This document shows, piece by piece, positions 52,906 through 62,071 of a stretch of DNA of 64,000 nt; position 1 is the stretch's first letter; each line of letters begins with the position of its first letter. Source of the stretch: Dyella kyungheensis. GTDB lineage: Bacteria; Pseudomonadota; Gammaproteobacteria; Xanthomonadales; Rhodanobacteraceae. The notes under the pieces were generated by a model. It saw nothing but the letters and a program-made list of their open reading frames with translations. It had not been told where the DNA came from and made no database searches. Position numbers and translations under genes: made by a program. The stretch covers positions 335,718-399,717 of the forward strand of contig NZ_JADIKC010000007.1 of assembly GCF_016905005.1 (NCBI RefSeq), given 5' to 3'.

Positions 52906-54006
52906 TCAGCGCACCTTCAACGTGGCGAGGCCGATCAGCACCAGCACGACGCTGATGATCCAGAAGCGCACGATCACGCGCGGCTCGGGCCAGCCCTTGA
53001 GTTCGAAGTGATGATGGATGGGCGCCATGCGGAACACGCGCTTGCCGGTCATCTTGAAGCTGGCCACCTGGATCATCACCGAGGCGGTTTCCATCACGAA
53101 CACGCCGCCCATCACCAGCAGCACGATTTCCTGGCGCACGATCACGGCGATGGCGGCCAGCGCGGCACCGATCGCCAATGCACCGACGTCGCCCATGAAC
53201 ACCTGCGCGGGATACGTGTTGAACCACAAGAAACCCAGGCCCGCACCGGACAGCGCGCCGCAGAAGATCGCCAGCTCGCCTGCACCCGGAATCGAGGGAA
53301 TGCCCAGGTATTCGGAGAACACGCGGTTGCCGGCGAGATACGCGAACACGCCCAGCGCGCCCGACACCAGCACGGTCGGCATGATGGCGAGACCATCGAG
53401 GCCGTCGGTGAGGTTCACCGCGTTGGAGAAGCCCACGATCATGAAGTAGGCGACCACCACGAACAGGAAACCCAGCGGCAGCGCGACCTGCTTGAACAAC
53501 GGCACGTACAGCGCCGTTTCCGCCACCGGCAGCGCACCGTTGGCATGCGGCGCCGTGTAATAGAGGAACAGCGCCGCGGCGAGGCCGAACACCGACTGCC
53601 AGAAATACTTCCAGCGCGACGCCAGCCCGCGGCTGTCCTTCAGCACCAGCTTCTTGTAGTCGTCGTAGAAGCCGATCACGCCGAAGCACAGCATCACCGC
53701 CAGCACCAGCCACACGTAGCGGTTGTGCAGATCGGTCCACAGCAGGGTGGACAGCGTCACGGCCAGCAGGATCATCACGCCGCCCATGGTGGGCGTGCCG
53801 GCCTTGGCCAGGTGCGTCTGCGGACCGTCCTTGCGCACCACCTGCCCCGCCTTGAGTTCGGCGAGCTTCTGGATGAGCACCGGGCCAAACAGCAGCGACA
53901 TCGCCAGCGCGGTGAGCGCGGCCATGATGGTGCGGAACGTGATGTACTGGAACAGGTGCAGGGCGGTGAAGTGCCGAGCCATCCAGTCTGCGAGTTCAAG
54001 CAGCAT
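52906..54006 (-). CDS. mraY: phospho-MurNAc-pentapeptide-transferase
   Basis: The 366-residue integral membrane enzyme starts [16 protein letters not shown]. Signature blocks are [28 protein letters not shown] (Asp pair), [15 protein letters not shown], and [17 protein letters not shown]. It makes lipid I from UDP-MurNAc-pentapeptide. It overlaps the end of murF by 11 bases and is directly followed by ftsW. Confidence 0.97.
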   Translation of the reverse strand: MLLELADWMARHFTALHLFQYITFRTIMAALTALAMSLLFGPVLIQKLAELKAGQVVRKDGPQTHLAKAGTPTMGGVMILLAVTLSTLLWTDLHNRYVWLVLAVMLCFGVIGFYDDYKKLVLKDSRGLASRWKYFWQSVFGLAAALFLYYTAPHANGALPVAETALYVPLFKQVALPLGFLFVVVAYFMIVGFSNAVNLTDGLDGLAIMPTVLVSGALGVFAYLAGNRVFSEYLGIPSIPGAGELAIFCGALSGAGLGFLWFNTYPAQVFMGDVGALAIGAALAAIAVIVRQEIVLLVMGGVFVMETASVMIQVASFKMTGKRVFRMAPIHHHFELKGWPEPRVIVRFWIISVVLVLIGLATLKVR

Positions 54007-55366
54007 CGGATGTGCCCTCCCCATTTCCCTTGTGGTCGCGAAGCGCGACGACGACTTGATCCATGCCGGCCGAACGCGAGCCCTTGACCAGGCAGGTCAC
54101 GCCGCCGTGCAGTTGTTGCTTGAGTGCGGCGGCCAGCGCCGCCTTGTCGGCGAAATGCTCGCCGCGTGCGCCGAACGCCTTGATGGCGGCTGCGCTCAGC
54201 GGCCCCACCGCGAACAGGCGATCGATGCCGTGCTGGCGGGCGCGCTCGCCGATGCCGGCATGCAGCGCCGCTGCGTTGTCGCCCAGTTCCGCCATGTCGC
54301 CCAGCACCAGCCAGCGTTCGCCTTCGGCCAGCGCGAGCGTGTCGATGGCGGCACCGACCGAGCCGGGGTTGGCGTTGTAGCTGTCGTCGATCAGCGTCCA
54401 GCCACCCGGCATGCGTTCGAGCTGCAGACGACCAGCCACGCCGGGCACCTGCTCGAGGCCTTCCACGATGGTGTCCAGCGGCACTTCGAGTGCCAGCGCG
54501 ATCGACGCGGCCGCCAGTGCATTGGCAATGTTGTGGCGACCGGCCAGCGGCAGATGCACATCGGCATCGCCTACCGGCGTGCTCAAGACGAAATGCGAGC
54601 CGTCGACACGCTGGTCGACGATATCCGCGCCGATGTCGGCCTTGTGGTCCAAACCGAAGCGCAACTGGCGACGTGTGCCGGCCAGCCCCGCGAAGAAGCT
54701 GGCGAACGCATCGTCCGCATTGATGATCGCCACGCCGTCGACCGGCAAAGCCTGATACAGCGCGCCCTTGGTCTCGGCCACGCCTTCCACGCTGCCCATG
54801 CGCTCAAGATGCGCGGGCGCAATGGTGTTGACGAGGCCGATATCGGGCCGCGCGATGGCAGCGAGATAGGCAATGTCGCCCGGCTTGCCGGCGCCCATTT
54901 CGAGCACGGCGAACTGCGTGTCCTGCGGCATCGCCAGCAAGGTCAGCGGCAGGCCGAGCTCGTTGTTGTAGTTGCCCGCATTCACGTGGGTGCGGCCGTG
55001 GCGCGACAGGATCGACGCGGTGAGCGTCTTCACCGTGGTCTTGCCATTGGAACCGGTGATGCCGATCACGCGCACATTGCCCTGGGCACGCACCGCACTG
55101 GCCAGGTCGCCCAGCGCCAGCGCCGTATCGTCCACCACCACCTGGGGCAGCGGCGAGTCGATCCTGCGCGTGACCAGCGCGGCGATGGCGCCGCGTGCCA
55201 TGGCGTCGGCAAGGAAATCGTGACCATCGACGCGCTCGCCCTTGATGGCGACGAACAGGTCGCCCGCCTGCAGCTTGCGCGTGTCGATGGTGACTCGCAT
55301 GACGTCCACGTCGGCACCGACCAGGTGGCCGCGGGTCCATAGCGCGATGGCGCTCAAGCGCATCAT
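53996..55366 (-). CDS. murF: UDP-MurNAc-tripeptide--D-Ala-D-Ala ligase
   Basis: The 456-residue Mur ligase starts [15 protein letters not shown] (either of two consecutive ATGs, 55366 or 55363). ATP motif is [16 protein letters not shown], then [27 protein letters not shown] and the [11 protein letters not shown] block. The frame continues upstream through murE as shadow and should not be joined. It adds D-Ala-D-Ala. Start overlaps the murE stop. Confidence 0.96.
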   Translation of the reverse strand: MMRLSAIALWTRGHLVGADVDVMRVTIDTRKLQAGDLFVAIKGERVDGHDFLADAMARGAIAALVTRRIDSPLPQVVVDDTALALGDLASAVRAQGNVRVIGITGSNGKTTVKTLTASILSRHGRTHVNAGNYNNELGLPLTLLAMPQDTQFAVLEMGAGKPGDIAYLAAIARPDIGLVNTIAPAHLERMGSVEGVAETKGALYQALPVDGVAIINADDAFASFFAGLAGTRRQLRFGLDHKADIGADIVDQRVDGSHFVLSTPVGDADVHLPLAGRHNIANALAAASIALALEVPLDTIVEGLEQVPGVAGRLQLERMPGGWTLIDDSYNANPGSVGAAIDTLALAEGERWLVLGDMAELGDNAAALHAGIGERARQHGIDRLFAVGPLSAAAIKAFGARGEHFADKAALAAALKQQLHGGVTCLVKGSRSAGMDQVVVALRDHKGNGEGTSDAA

Positions 55367-56835
55367 GCGCGGCCCTCCAGCACCTGGCGTGCAACGGCCA
55401 GGTCGTCGAACGGCCGCTTGCCGTGGGCGCCTTCCTGGTAGGTCTCGTGACCCTTGCCGGCGATCAGCACCACATCGCCCGGCAGTGCCAGGGCCAATGC
55501 CTGTTCGATCGCCGAGCCACGGTCGCGCTCCACCCGGGCCCTGTCGGGGTGACGCAGCCCGGCCACGATGTTGGCCACGATGACGTCGCCGTTTTCGGTG
55601 CGCGGATTGTCGTCGGTGATGATGATGCGGTCCGCCAGGCGTTCGGCGATGGCGCCCATCTGCGGACGCTTGCCCGCGTCGCGGTCGCCGCCGCAACCGA
55701 ACACGCAGATCAGCTTTCCTTCGCAGTGCGCGCGCAAGGCGGTAAGAGCCTGCTCGAGCGCGTCCGGCGTGTGGGCGTAGTCGACCACCACCAGCGGCAG
55801 CTTCGACACGCCGCCGAGGCGGTTCATGCGGCCATTGATCGGCTCCAGCGATTCCACCGCCGCGACGATGCGCTCGAACGATTCGCCCAACGCACCAAGG
55901 CAGGCGATCACCGCCAGCAGGTTGGCGACATTGAAGCGGCCGAGCAGACGGCTGCGCACCGCATCCCTGCCCCATGGCGTCTGCAGGTCGAACGCCAGCC
56001 CTTCGGCCGAGGTGACGATGTTCAACGCGCGGACGTCGGCGTCCGCGTGGCTTTCCGTGCTCAGGCGCAGCGTCTGCACGCCCGGCGACAGGCGCTGGGC
56101 GAGTGTGCGGCCAAAGGCATCGTCGATGTTGACGGCAGCCGCTTTCAGCGAAGGCCACGCGAACAGCTTGGCCTTGGCTTCGCCGTAGGCTTCCATGCTG
56201 CCGTGGTAATCGAGATGGTCGCGGGTGAGATTGGTGAACGCAGCGACCTCGAACGCCACGGCAGCCACGCGGCCCTGCTCCAGCGCATGCGAGGACACTT
56301 CCATCGCCACGTGGGTGGCGCCCTCGTCGCGGAACGACGCGAGCAGACCCTGCACGTTGATGGCATCGGGCGTGGTGCGCTCGCCTTCGTTGAGGCGGCC
56401 ATGCAGGCCCGCACCGAGCGTGCCGATGGTGGCCGCACGATGACCCAGGTATTCCAGCGCCTGCGCCAGCAACTGCACGGTGGAGGTCTTGCCGTTGGTG
56501 CCGGTCACGCCGATCACGCGCAGCGAGTCGGACGGACGGCCGAAGAAGCGCGCGGCGATCTCCCCCACCTTGCCGTGCAGGCCATCCACCCACAACACCG
56601 GCACGTCGAGGCTGTCGGCGTGCGCGGCAGGCGCTTCGGCCAGCACCACGCGCGCACCGCGCTCGACGGCGCCGCGCGCAAAGGCGATGCCATGCTCGCG
56701 CGTGCCGCGCAGGGCGAAGAAGGCATCGCCCGGACGCACCTGGCGCGAATCGAGGGTGAGTCCCGAAACGACGATATCGCCGACACCCTGGGTCTCGGCG
56801 ATGCCTTGGAGCAGTTGGTCGAGGCGGGCGCTCAT
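55363..56835 (-). CDS. murE: UDP-MurNAc-L-Ala-D-Glu--meso-diaminopimelate ligase
   Basis: The 490-residue enzyme starts MSARLDQLLQGI. It has GVTGTNGKTSTVQLLAQAL (ATP), TTPDAINVQGLLA, FTNLTRDHLDYHGSM, and DDNPRTENGD. The DNPR motif marks specificity for meso-diaminopimelate rather than lysine, as expected in Gram-negatives. Its start overlaps the ftsI stop by 4 bases. Confidence 0.97.
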   Translation of the reverse strand: MSARLDQLLQGIAETQGVGDIVVSGLTLDSRQVRPGDAFFALRGTREHGIAFARGAVERGARVVLAEAPAAHADSLDVPVLWVDGLHGKVGEIAARFFGRPSDSLRVIGVTGTNGKTSTVQLLAQALEYLGHRAATIGTLGAGLHGRLNEGERTTPDAINVQGLLASFRDEGATHVAMEVSSHALEQGRVAAVAFEVAAFTNLTRDHLDYHGSMEAYGEAKAKLFAWPSLKAAAVNIDDAFGRTLAQRLSPGVQTLRLSTESHADADVRALNIVTSAEGLAFDLQTPWGRDAVRSRLLGRFNVANLLAVIACLGALGESFERIVAAVESLEPINGRMNRLGGVSKLPLVVVDYAHTPDALEQALTALRAHCEGKLICVFGCGGDRDAGKRPQMGAIAERLADRIIITDDNPRTENGDVIVANIVAGLRHPDRARVERDRGSAIEQALALALPGDVVLIAGKGHETYQEGAHGKRPFDDLAVARQVLEGRA

Positions 56836-58643
56836 GGCGTGGCTCCCTCGACCGGTGCATCGTCCACGGTTTCCACCGTGGGCTGTTTGGTGCCGGTCAA
56901 ACCGTTTTGTCCTTGCAGTGGTCCGCCGACATACCAGCGACCGATGTTGTCTGGAGGCACGTCCAGCAGGCGCAGTGCGCCATCCAGCACTTTGACGAAG
57001 ACAGGGCCGGAGACCAGCGCGCCGTAGTAGCTGCCCTTCCGGGGATTGTCGATCACCACCACCGCCGCCAAGCGCGGACTGGAAGCGGGCACGATGCCGG
57101 CGAAGGCCGAACTGTAGTTGTTCTTCGAGTAACCGCCGGCCGTCGCCTTGTGCGCCGTGCCGCTCTTGCCGGCCACGCCGTAGTTCGGAATCCATGCATA
57201 CGGGGCGCCCGTGCCGCCCGGCTGGGTGACCGCCACCATCATCTGCACCAACTCGTTGGCAATCTTCGGATCGATGATCTGCTTGGGCTCGTTGTCCGAA
57301 CCCTTCACGAAGGTGGGCAGGTGCATCACGCCGTTGTCGGCAATGGTGGCGTAGCCATTGGCCAGTTGTAGCGGCGTCACGTTGAGGCCGTAGCCATAGG
57401 CAAGAATCGCCTTCTCAAGCATGCCCCAGCTCTTGCCTGGCTTGAGATAGCCCGACGCTTCGCCCGGAAAACCGCTGTTGGTGCTGTTGCCGAAGCCGAA
57501 CGCGCGATAGGTGTCGGACATCAGGCCGGTATCGAGCGTCATCGCCACCTTGGCGGCGCCGATATTGCTGGACTTGGCGATGATGCCCGTGGGCGACAAC
57601 AGGCCGTAGGCGTGCGTGTCGCGGATGGTGTGCGAGATGTAATAGAAGTTGCCGTTGCCGGTATCGACCATCGGGCCGGTCGGCGTGTATTTGCCGCTGG
57701 ACAACGCCGCGGCCATCAAGAACGGCTTGATGGTGGAACCCGGTTCCACCACGTCGGTCATCGCACGGTTGCGGCGGCTCGACGGATCGCTGCCGCGCAG
57801 CGCGTTGGGGTTGTAGGTCGGCCAGTTCACCATGGCCAACACTTCGCCCGTGCGCACGTCCAGGATGACGATCGAACCGGAGTCGGCATCCGACTGCTGG
57901 ATGGTGTTCTTCAGTTCGTTATAGGCGAGGAACTGGATGCGCCGGTCAATGCTGAGCGTGATGTCGCGCCCCGGCTGCGGCGCGCGCACCAGCTCGAGAT
58001 CTTCCACCACATGGCCCTGGCGGTCGCGAATCACGCGCTTGCGGCCTTCCTTGCCGGCCAGCCAGTCGTCGAACGCCAGTTCCAGGCCTTCCTGGCCGTG
58101 GTCGTCGATATTGGTGAAGCCCAGCACGTGCGCCATCACCGGGCCGGACGGATAGAAACGACGGAATTCGCGCTGGCCGTTGACGCCCGGCACGCCCAGG
58201 TCGAGCACCACTTGCGCTGCATCCGGCGGCATCTGACGCTTCAGATAGACGAACTCGCGCTCCGAACGCTGCGCCAGATACTGCTTGAGCGCATCCGCAT
58301 CCATGCCGATGGCCTTGGCCAGCGCCGGCAATTTGTCTTCGTTGTCCAGCACCTCGGCCGGGTTGGCCCAGATCGAGACCACCGGCGTGGACACCGCCAG
58401 CGGCTCGCCGTTGCGATCGAAGATGGTGCCGCGCGACACCGCGATGGGCACTTCGCGCAGGATGCGGGCGTCGGCCTGGTTCTGATAGAAGTCCTTGCGC
58501 ACCACCTGCATGTCGAACGCGCGCGCTGCCAGCGCCAGCGAGGCGACCGCGAGCACGCCGCCCATCACCAGCATGCGGCGACGGGAGCTGGGTGCCGCGG
58601 CGTGGCGGCGCGCAGTCGGCGAGGTGCGCTGGCGCGGCTTCAT
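56832..58643 (-). CDS. ftsI: FtsI (PBP3) septal transpeptidase
   Basis: The 603-residue class B PBP has an N-terminal membrane helix at about 24-43. The dimerisation domain begins ISRGTIF-like (VSRGTIFDRNGEPLAVS). The catalytic triad blocks are EPGSTIKPF (Ser 303), KSSNIGAAK and AGKSGTAHK. It cross-links septal peptidoglycan with FtsW. The C-terminal ~50 residues are a variable acidic tail. It overlaps ftsL by 4 bases. Confidence 0.97.
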   Translation of the reverse strand: MKPRQRTSPTARRHAAAPSSRRRMLVMGGVLAVASLALAARAFDMQVVRKDFYQNQADARILREVPIAVSRGTIFDRNGEPLAVSTPVVSIWANPAEVLDNEDKLPALAKAIGMDADALKQYLAQRSEREFVYLKRQMPPDAAQVVLDLGVPGVNGQREFRRFYPSGPVMAHVLGFTNIDDHGQEGLELAFDDWLAGKEGRKRVIRDRQGHVVEDLELVRAPQPGRDITLSIDRRIQFLAYNELKNTIQQSDADSGSIVILDVRTGEVLAMVNWPTYNPNALRGSDPSSRRNRAMTDVVEPGSTIKPFLMAAALSSGKYTPTGPMVDTGNGNFYYISHTIRDTHAYGLLSPTGIIAKSSNIGAAKVAMTLDTGLMSDTYRAFGFGNSTNSGFPGEASGYLKPGKSWGMLEKAILAYGYGLNVTPLQLANGYATIADNGVMHLPTFVKGSDNEPKQIIDPKIANELVQMMVAVTQPGGTGAPYAWIPNYGVAGKSGTAHKATAGGYSKNNYSSAFAGIVPASSPRLAAVVVIDNPRKGSYYGALVSGPVFVKVLDGALRLLDVPPDNIGRWYVGGPLQGQNGLTGTKQPTVETVDDAPVEGATP

Positions 58644-58912
58644 TGACGCACCAACTGGATGTCTTGCGGCTTCGGATTGAGCATGCCGAGCACCTGGCGC
58701 GCCTCGTCGTCCACGCGACGCGGCTCGGCCCAGGTGGCCTGCTCCAGCTCGAGCTTGCCGTACTCGATGTTGAGGTCGTCGCGCTGGTTCTGTAGGCGGG
58801 TCAGCTCGACGAACAGCACGCGGCTCTCATGGCGCGTCCACACCACGGCAATGGCGCTGGAAAGCACCGCCGCGATCAGGATGAACATGAAGATGCCGCC
58901 GAGTACCCTCAT
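58640..58912 (-). CDS. ftsL: FtsL division protein
   Basis: The 90-residue bitopic protein starts MRVLGGIFMFILIAAVLSSA with a membrane helix at about 5-25, then a leucine-zipper-like coiled coil (VELTRLQNQRDDLNIEYGKL). It scaffolds FtsQBL in the divisome. The frame runs upstream into rsmH as shadow; the ATG at 58912 overlaps the rsmH stop. Confidence 0.94.
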   Translation of the reverse strand: MRVLGGIFMFILIAAVLSSAIAVVWTRHESRVLFVELTRLQNQRDDLNIEYGKLELEQATWAEPRRVDDEARQVLGMLNPKPQDIQLVRQ

Positions 58913-59832
58913 GCGAGCTTCTCCGCCACGCGCAGCACCGCCGAACGGGCGCGCGGATTGACGGACAGCTCGGCATCCGAGGGAAATTGGGCCTTGCCGA
59001 CCGCGGCAAGGCGGGCAGGCGCGGCCGCCACCGGCGGACCACGGCGACTGCCCTGCACACGGCCGGAGTGGTCGCGGATGAACAGCTTCACCGCGCGATC
59101 TTCCAGCGAGTGGAAGCTGATGATGGACAGGCGCCCGCCGACCTTGAGCAGGTCGAGCGCGGCATTCAGCCCGTGCTCGAGCGCTTCCAGTTCGCCGTTC
59201 ACATGGATGCGCAAGGCCTGGAAACTGCGCGTGGCCGGATGCTTGCCCGGCTCGCGGCGGCCGATCAGGCGCTCGATCAACGCGGCCAGCTGGCCGGTAC
59301 GGGTGATCGGATTCTCGACCCGGTCTTCGACGATGGCGCGGGCGATCTTGCGGCTGAAGCGCTCGTCGCCATAGTTCCACAGCACGTCGGCGATCTCTTT
59401 CTCGCTGGCATGCGCCAGGAAATCCGCCGCGCTTTCGCCCTGCGTCGTATCCATGCGCATGTCCAGCGGCGCATCGGCCATGAAGCTGAAACCGCGCGCC
59501 GCTTCGTCCAACTGGGGCGAGGAGACGCCGAGGTCGAGCAGGATGCCGTCGAGGCCTTCCGCGGTTTCGTCCCACTCGGCCATGCTGGAGAAATTGGCGT
59601 GGCGGATGGAGACGCGCGGATCGCCGGCCAGTTCCGCCTGCGCGGTGGCGATGGCGGCGGGGTCGCGATCCATCAGCAACAGGCGGCCGTCGGGACCGAG
59701 GCGCGACAGCACGGCGCGTGCGTGACCGCCGCGTCCAAAGGTGCCATCGAGATAACGCCCGCCAGCCTGCACGGCGAGACCCTCCACTGCTTCACCCAGC
59801 ATCACCGGGATGTGCACTAATCGCTCGGCCAT
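58909..59832 (-). CDS. rsmH: 16S rRNA m4C1402 methyltransferase
   Basis: The 307-residue SAM methylase (MraW) has HIPVMLGEAVEGLAVQAGGR, LDGTFGRGGHARAVLSRL (SAM), DGILLDLGVSSPQLDEAARG and RLSIISFHSLEDRAVKLF. It methylates C1402 of 16S rRNA. It follows mraZ by 56 bases and is the second gene of dcw. Confidence 0.97.
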   Translation of the reverse strand: MAERLVHIPVMLGEAVEGLAVQAGGRYLDGTFGRGGHARAVLSRLGPDGRLLLMDRDPAAIATAQAELAGDPRVSIRHANFSSMAEWDETAEGLDGILLDLGVSSPQLDEAARGFSFMADAPLDMRMDTTQGESAADFLAHASEKEIADVLWNYGDERFSRKIARAIVEDRVENPITRTGQLAALIERLIGRREPGKHPATRSFQALRIHVNGELEALEHGLNAALDLLKVGGRLSIISFHSLEDRAVKLFIRDHSGRVQGSRRGPPVAAAPARLAAVGKAQFPSDAELSVNPRARSAVLRVAEKLA

Positions 59833-59888
59833 GCCGCTTGCACTCCCGCTCCCGTCTCGTTACTGCGCCGCGCTGCCACCGTTGCCGG

Positions 59889-60335
59889 TTACAGCTGCAG
59901 CTCCGCCATCTCGTTGGTGATCTCGTCTTCGCCGATGGTCTGGCGGATCTTGGCCAGGTGAGCCTGCTCGCTCCAAAGCTCGAACTTGTTGCCCATGCCC
60001 AGCAGAACCGCCTTTTTCTCGATGCCCGTGGTCGCGCGCTGACTGGCCGGCAGCAACAGACGCGCGGCGGTATCGGGCTCGACCACAGCCGCGGCACCCA
60101 CCAGCTTCATCTGCATATCGCGGTGAGCCGCCTTGACCTTGGGAAGCGCGTTGACCTGGTCGCGCACCTTTTCCCACTCCGCGTACGGGAACAGCCACAG
60201 GCAGCCCGACTCGAAGGGGTTGTAGGTGATCACCAGACGATTGGCGCAGGCGCCCGCCACCAACTCGCGGTACGCGGTTGGAATGGCCAGGCGGCCTTTG
60301 TCGTCAACGGTGATGGCGGTTTCGCCCTGGAACAC
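59889..60335 (-). CDS. mraZ: MraZ transcriptional regulator
   Basis: The 148-residue protein starts at GTG 60335 and contains two SpoVT/AbrB-like repeats: [19 protein letters not shown] and [18 protein letters not shown], the second degenerate in the usual DxxGR. MraZ forms ring-like oligomers, binds TGGGN repeats and represses its own dcw promoter. Those repeats lie just upstream. Its Shine-Dalgarno (gggag) is part of the nearest repeat. Confidence 0.95.
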   Translation of the reverse strand: MFQGETAITVDDKGRLAIPTAYRELVAGACANRLVITYNPFESGCLWLFPYAEWEKVRDQVNALPKVKAAHRDMQMKLVGAAAVVEPDTAARLLLPASQRATTGIEKKAVLLGMGNKFELWSEQAHLAKIRQTIGEDEITNEMAELQL

Positions 60336-60345
60336 GACCGATAGC

Positions 60346-60380
60346 TCCCACGAATTCCCACGATTTCACACAGGAACCCA
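60346..60380 (-). promoter_or_regulatory. MraZ operator: four 10-base-spaced TGGGN boxes
   Basis: On the minus strand the boxes are TGGGT (60376-60380), TGTGA (60366-60370, one mismatch), TGGGA (60356-60360) and TGGGA (60346-60350), each separated by 5 bases. This spacing is the known MraZ recognition pattern. The array begins right after the -10 box and covers the likely transcription start and the ribosome-binding site. Confidence 0.9.
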
Positions 60381-60408
60381 CGATAGTCTCGCCCCCTGAG
60401 ACTGTCAA
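60380..60408 (-). promoter_or_regulatory. dcw promoter (Pmra)
   Basis: A perfect -35 ttgaca (60403-60408) and -10 tatcgt (60380-60385) are 17 bases apart on the minus strand, about 45 bases before the mraZ GTG. It probably drives most of the 15-kb cluster. Confidence 0.85.
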
Positions 60409-60458
60409 GGAAATTTTTCTTGTGAATCAATGAGAAAGGCGGTGATGTGGCAGTAATT

Positions 60459-60510
60459 CCAGCCCTTTCTGAGGAAACACTCGAAGGTATTTGAAAGGCT
60501 GGGTTTTTTT
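60459..60510 (+). terminator. terminator-like hairpin on the plus strand, no upstream gene
   Basis: ccagccctttc (60459-60469) pairs with gaaaggctgg (60493-60502) with one bulge and a 23-base loop, followed by seven T. No plus-strand gene precedes it. Confidence 0.35.
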
Positions 60511-60598
60511 GATTTCAAACCGTGCCATCAGTCACGCTTTTCGAGGCCCATGAAGGCACCCGAGATGAATCGCTGTTCATGGCCCGCCACCCACGCCC

Positions 60599-60633
60599 GT
60601 CATCGCCTCGCCAACGAGTGGCGAGGCGATGAC
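60599..60633. other. perfect 14-bp hairpin next to the rnpB 3' end
   Basis: gtcatcgcctcgcc (60599-60612) and ggcgaggcgatgac (60620-60633) pair perfectly around a 7-base loop. No T tract follows on either strand. It lies just downstream of the RNase P RNA on the minus strand and may help end or process it. Confidence 0.6.
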
Positions 60634-60649
60634 GACCGGTCGTGAAGGA

Positions 60650-61019
<370 letters not shown>

Positions 61020-61071
61020 TGGATTCTAGTGGAAAACAGGTCTCAGCGAGTTGCGGACGGCGCAATCACCC

Positions 61072-61143
61072 CTGTGGGAGCGCACTTGTGCGCGACTGCG
61101 GCGCACCGGTGCTCTGCGGTCGCACACAAGTGCGCTCCCACAG
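61072..61143. repeat. REP-type palindrome pair (copy 5)
   Basis: ctgtgggagcgcacttgtgc... (61072-61096) and gtcgcacacaagtgcgctcc... (61119-61143) are near-perfect inverted arms with a 22-base spacer. The core is acttgtg, as in copy 2. It lies between rsmI and rnpB, which run in the same direction. Confidence 0.9.
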
Positions 61144-61150
61144 AAAAGTC

Positions 61151-61978
61151 TCAGCCTTCGTAGAGCAGCTTGCGCGGTGCGCCGGTGATTGCCGCGGCCA
61201 GCTTGGCCGCCTTCGCGGGCGGCAGTTCCTCGCGAAGCAAGGCAAACACACGCTTGCCTTCCGCTTCGCGCGCATCCGTCTCCTCGCCGCGCCCAGCCAC
61301 CATGAGCACGCACTCTCCGCGCTGCTGATCCGGATCGCCAGCCACGCGTGCCGCCAGATCGCCCAGCGGTTCGCCGATCACCGTCTCGAACAGCTTGGTC
61401 AGTTCGCGCGCGAGCACGCCTTCGCGCGCTTCGCCGAACACATCGCGCATGTCGGCCACGCTTTCGGCCACGCGATGCGACGACTCGTAAAAGATGAGCG
61501 TGCGCGGATCGCCCGCAAGCTCCTGCAGACGCGTGCGCCTGGCGGCGGCCTTGGGCGGAAGAAAGCCCTCGAACACGAAGCGATCGCTGGGCAGGCCCGC
61601 CACCGACAGCGCCGCAATCGCCGCGCACGCGCCCGGCACCGGGGCACAGCGGATCCCCGCGGCGCGCGCGGCACGCACCAGGCGAAAGCCGGGATCGCTG
61701 ATGAGCGGCGTGCCCGCATCGGAAATCAACGCCACCGATTCGCCGCCCAGCAGGCGGCGCACGATGGCGTCGACCACCTCGCGTTCATTGTGGTCGTGCA
61801 GCGCCACCAGCGGCGTGCCGACGTTGTAGTGCATCAGCAACGGCCGGCTGTGGCGCGTGTCCTCGGCTGCGATCACGGCCACCGAACGCAGCGTCTCGAT
61901 GGCACGCGCGGAAAAGTCGTCCCGATGACCGATCGGCGTGGCGACCACCCATAGCAGACCAGGCTGAATCTGTGACAT
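61151..61978 (-). CDS. rsmI: 16S rRNA 2'-O-ribose C1402 methyltransferase
   Basis: The 275-residue SAM enzyme starts MSQIQPGLLWVVATPIGHRD. Tetrapyrrole-methylase-fold marks are VIAAEDTRHSRPLL, ALISDAGTPLISDPGFRLV, PVPGACAAIAALSVAGLP and FYESSHRVAESVADM. It modifies the same nucleotide as RsmH, encoded 3 kb away. It is divergent from lpoA with about 93 bases between starts. Confidence 0.96.
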   Translation of the reverse strand: MSQIQPGLLWVVATPIGHRDDFSARAIETLRSVAVIAAEDTRHSRPLLMHYNVGTPLVALHDHNEREVVDAIVRRLLGGESVALISDAGTPLISDPGFRLVRAARAAGIRCAPVPGACAAIAALSVAGLPSDRFVFEGFLPPKAAARRTRLQELAGDPRTLIFYESSHRVAESVADMRDVFGEAREGVLARELTKLFETVIGEPLGDLAARVAGDPDQQRGECVLMVAGRGEETDAREAEGKRVFALLREELPPAKAAKLAAAITGAPRKLLYEG

Positions 61979-62071
61979 CTTGCTGTTTCCTATGCATCGG
62001 GCCGGCAAGCCAATGGGCTATCATCGCCCATCCGCCGACCATGTCGTCAAAAAGCTCGAAGGGATTTGGCC

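Noticed and set aside
55367-56860. Fusion of a long upstream frame to murF
   Set aside because: The upstream part is an out-of-frame copy of murE; murF starts at its own ATG.
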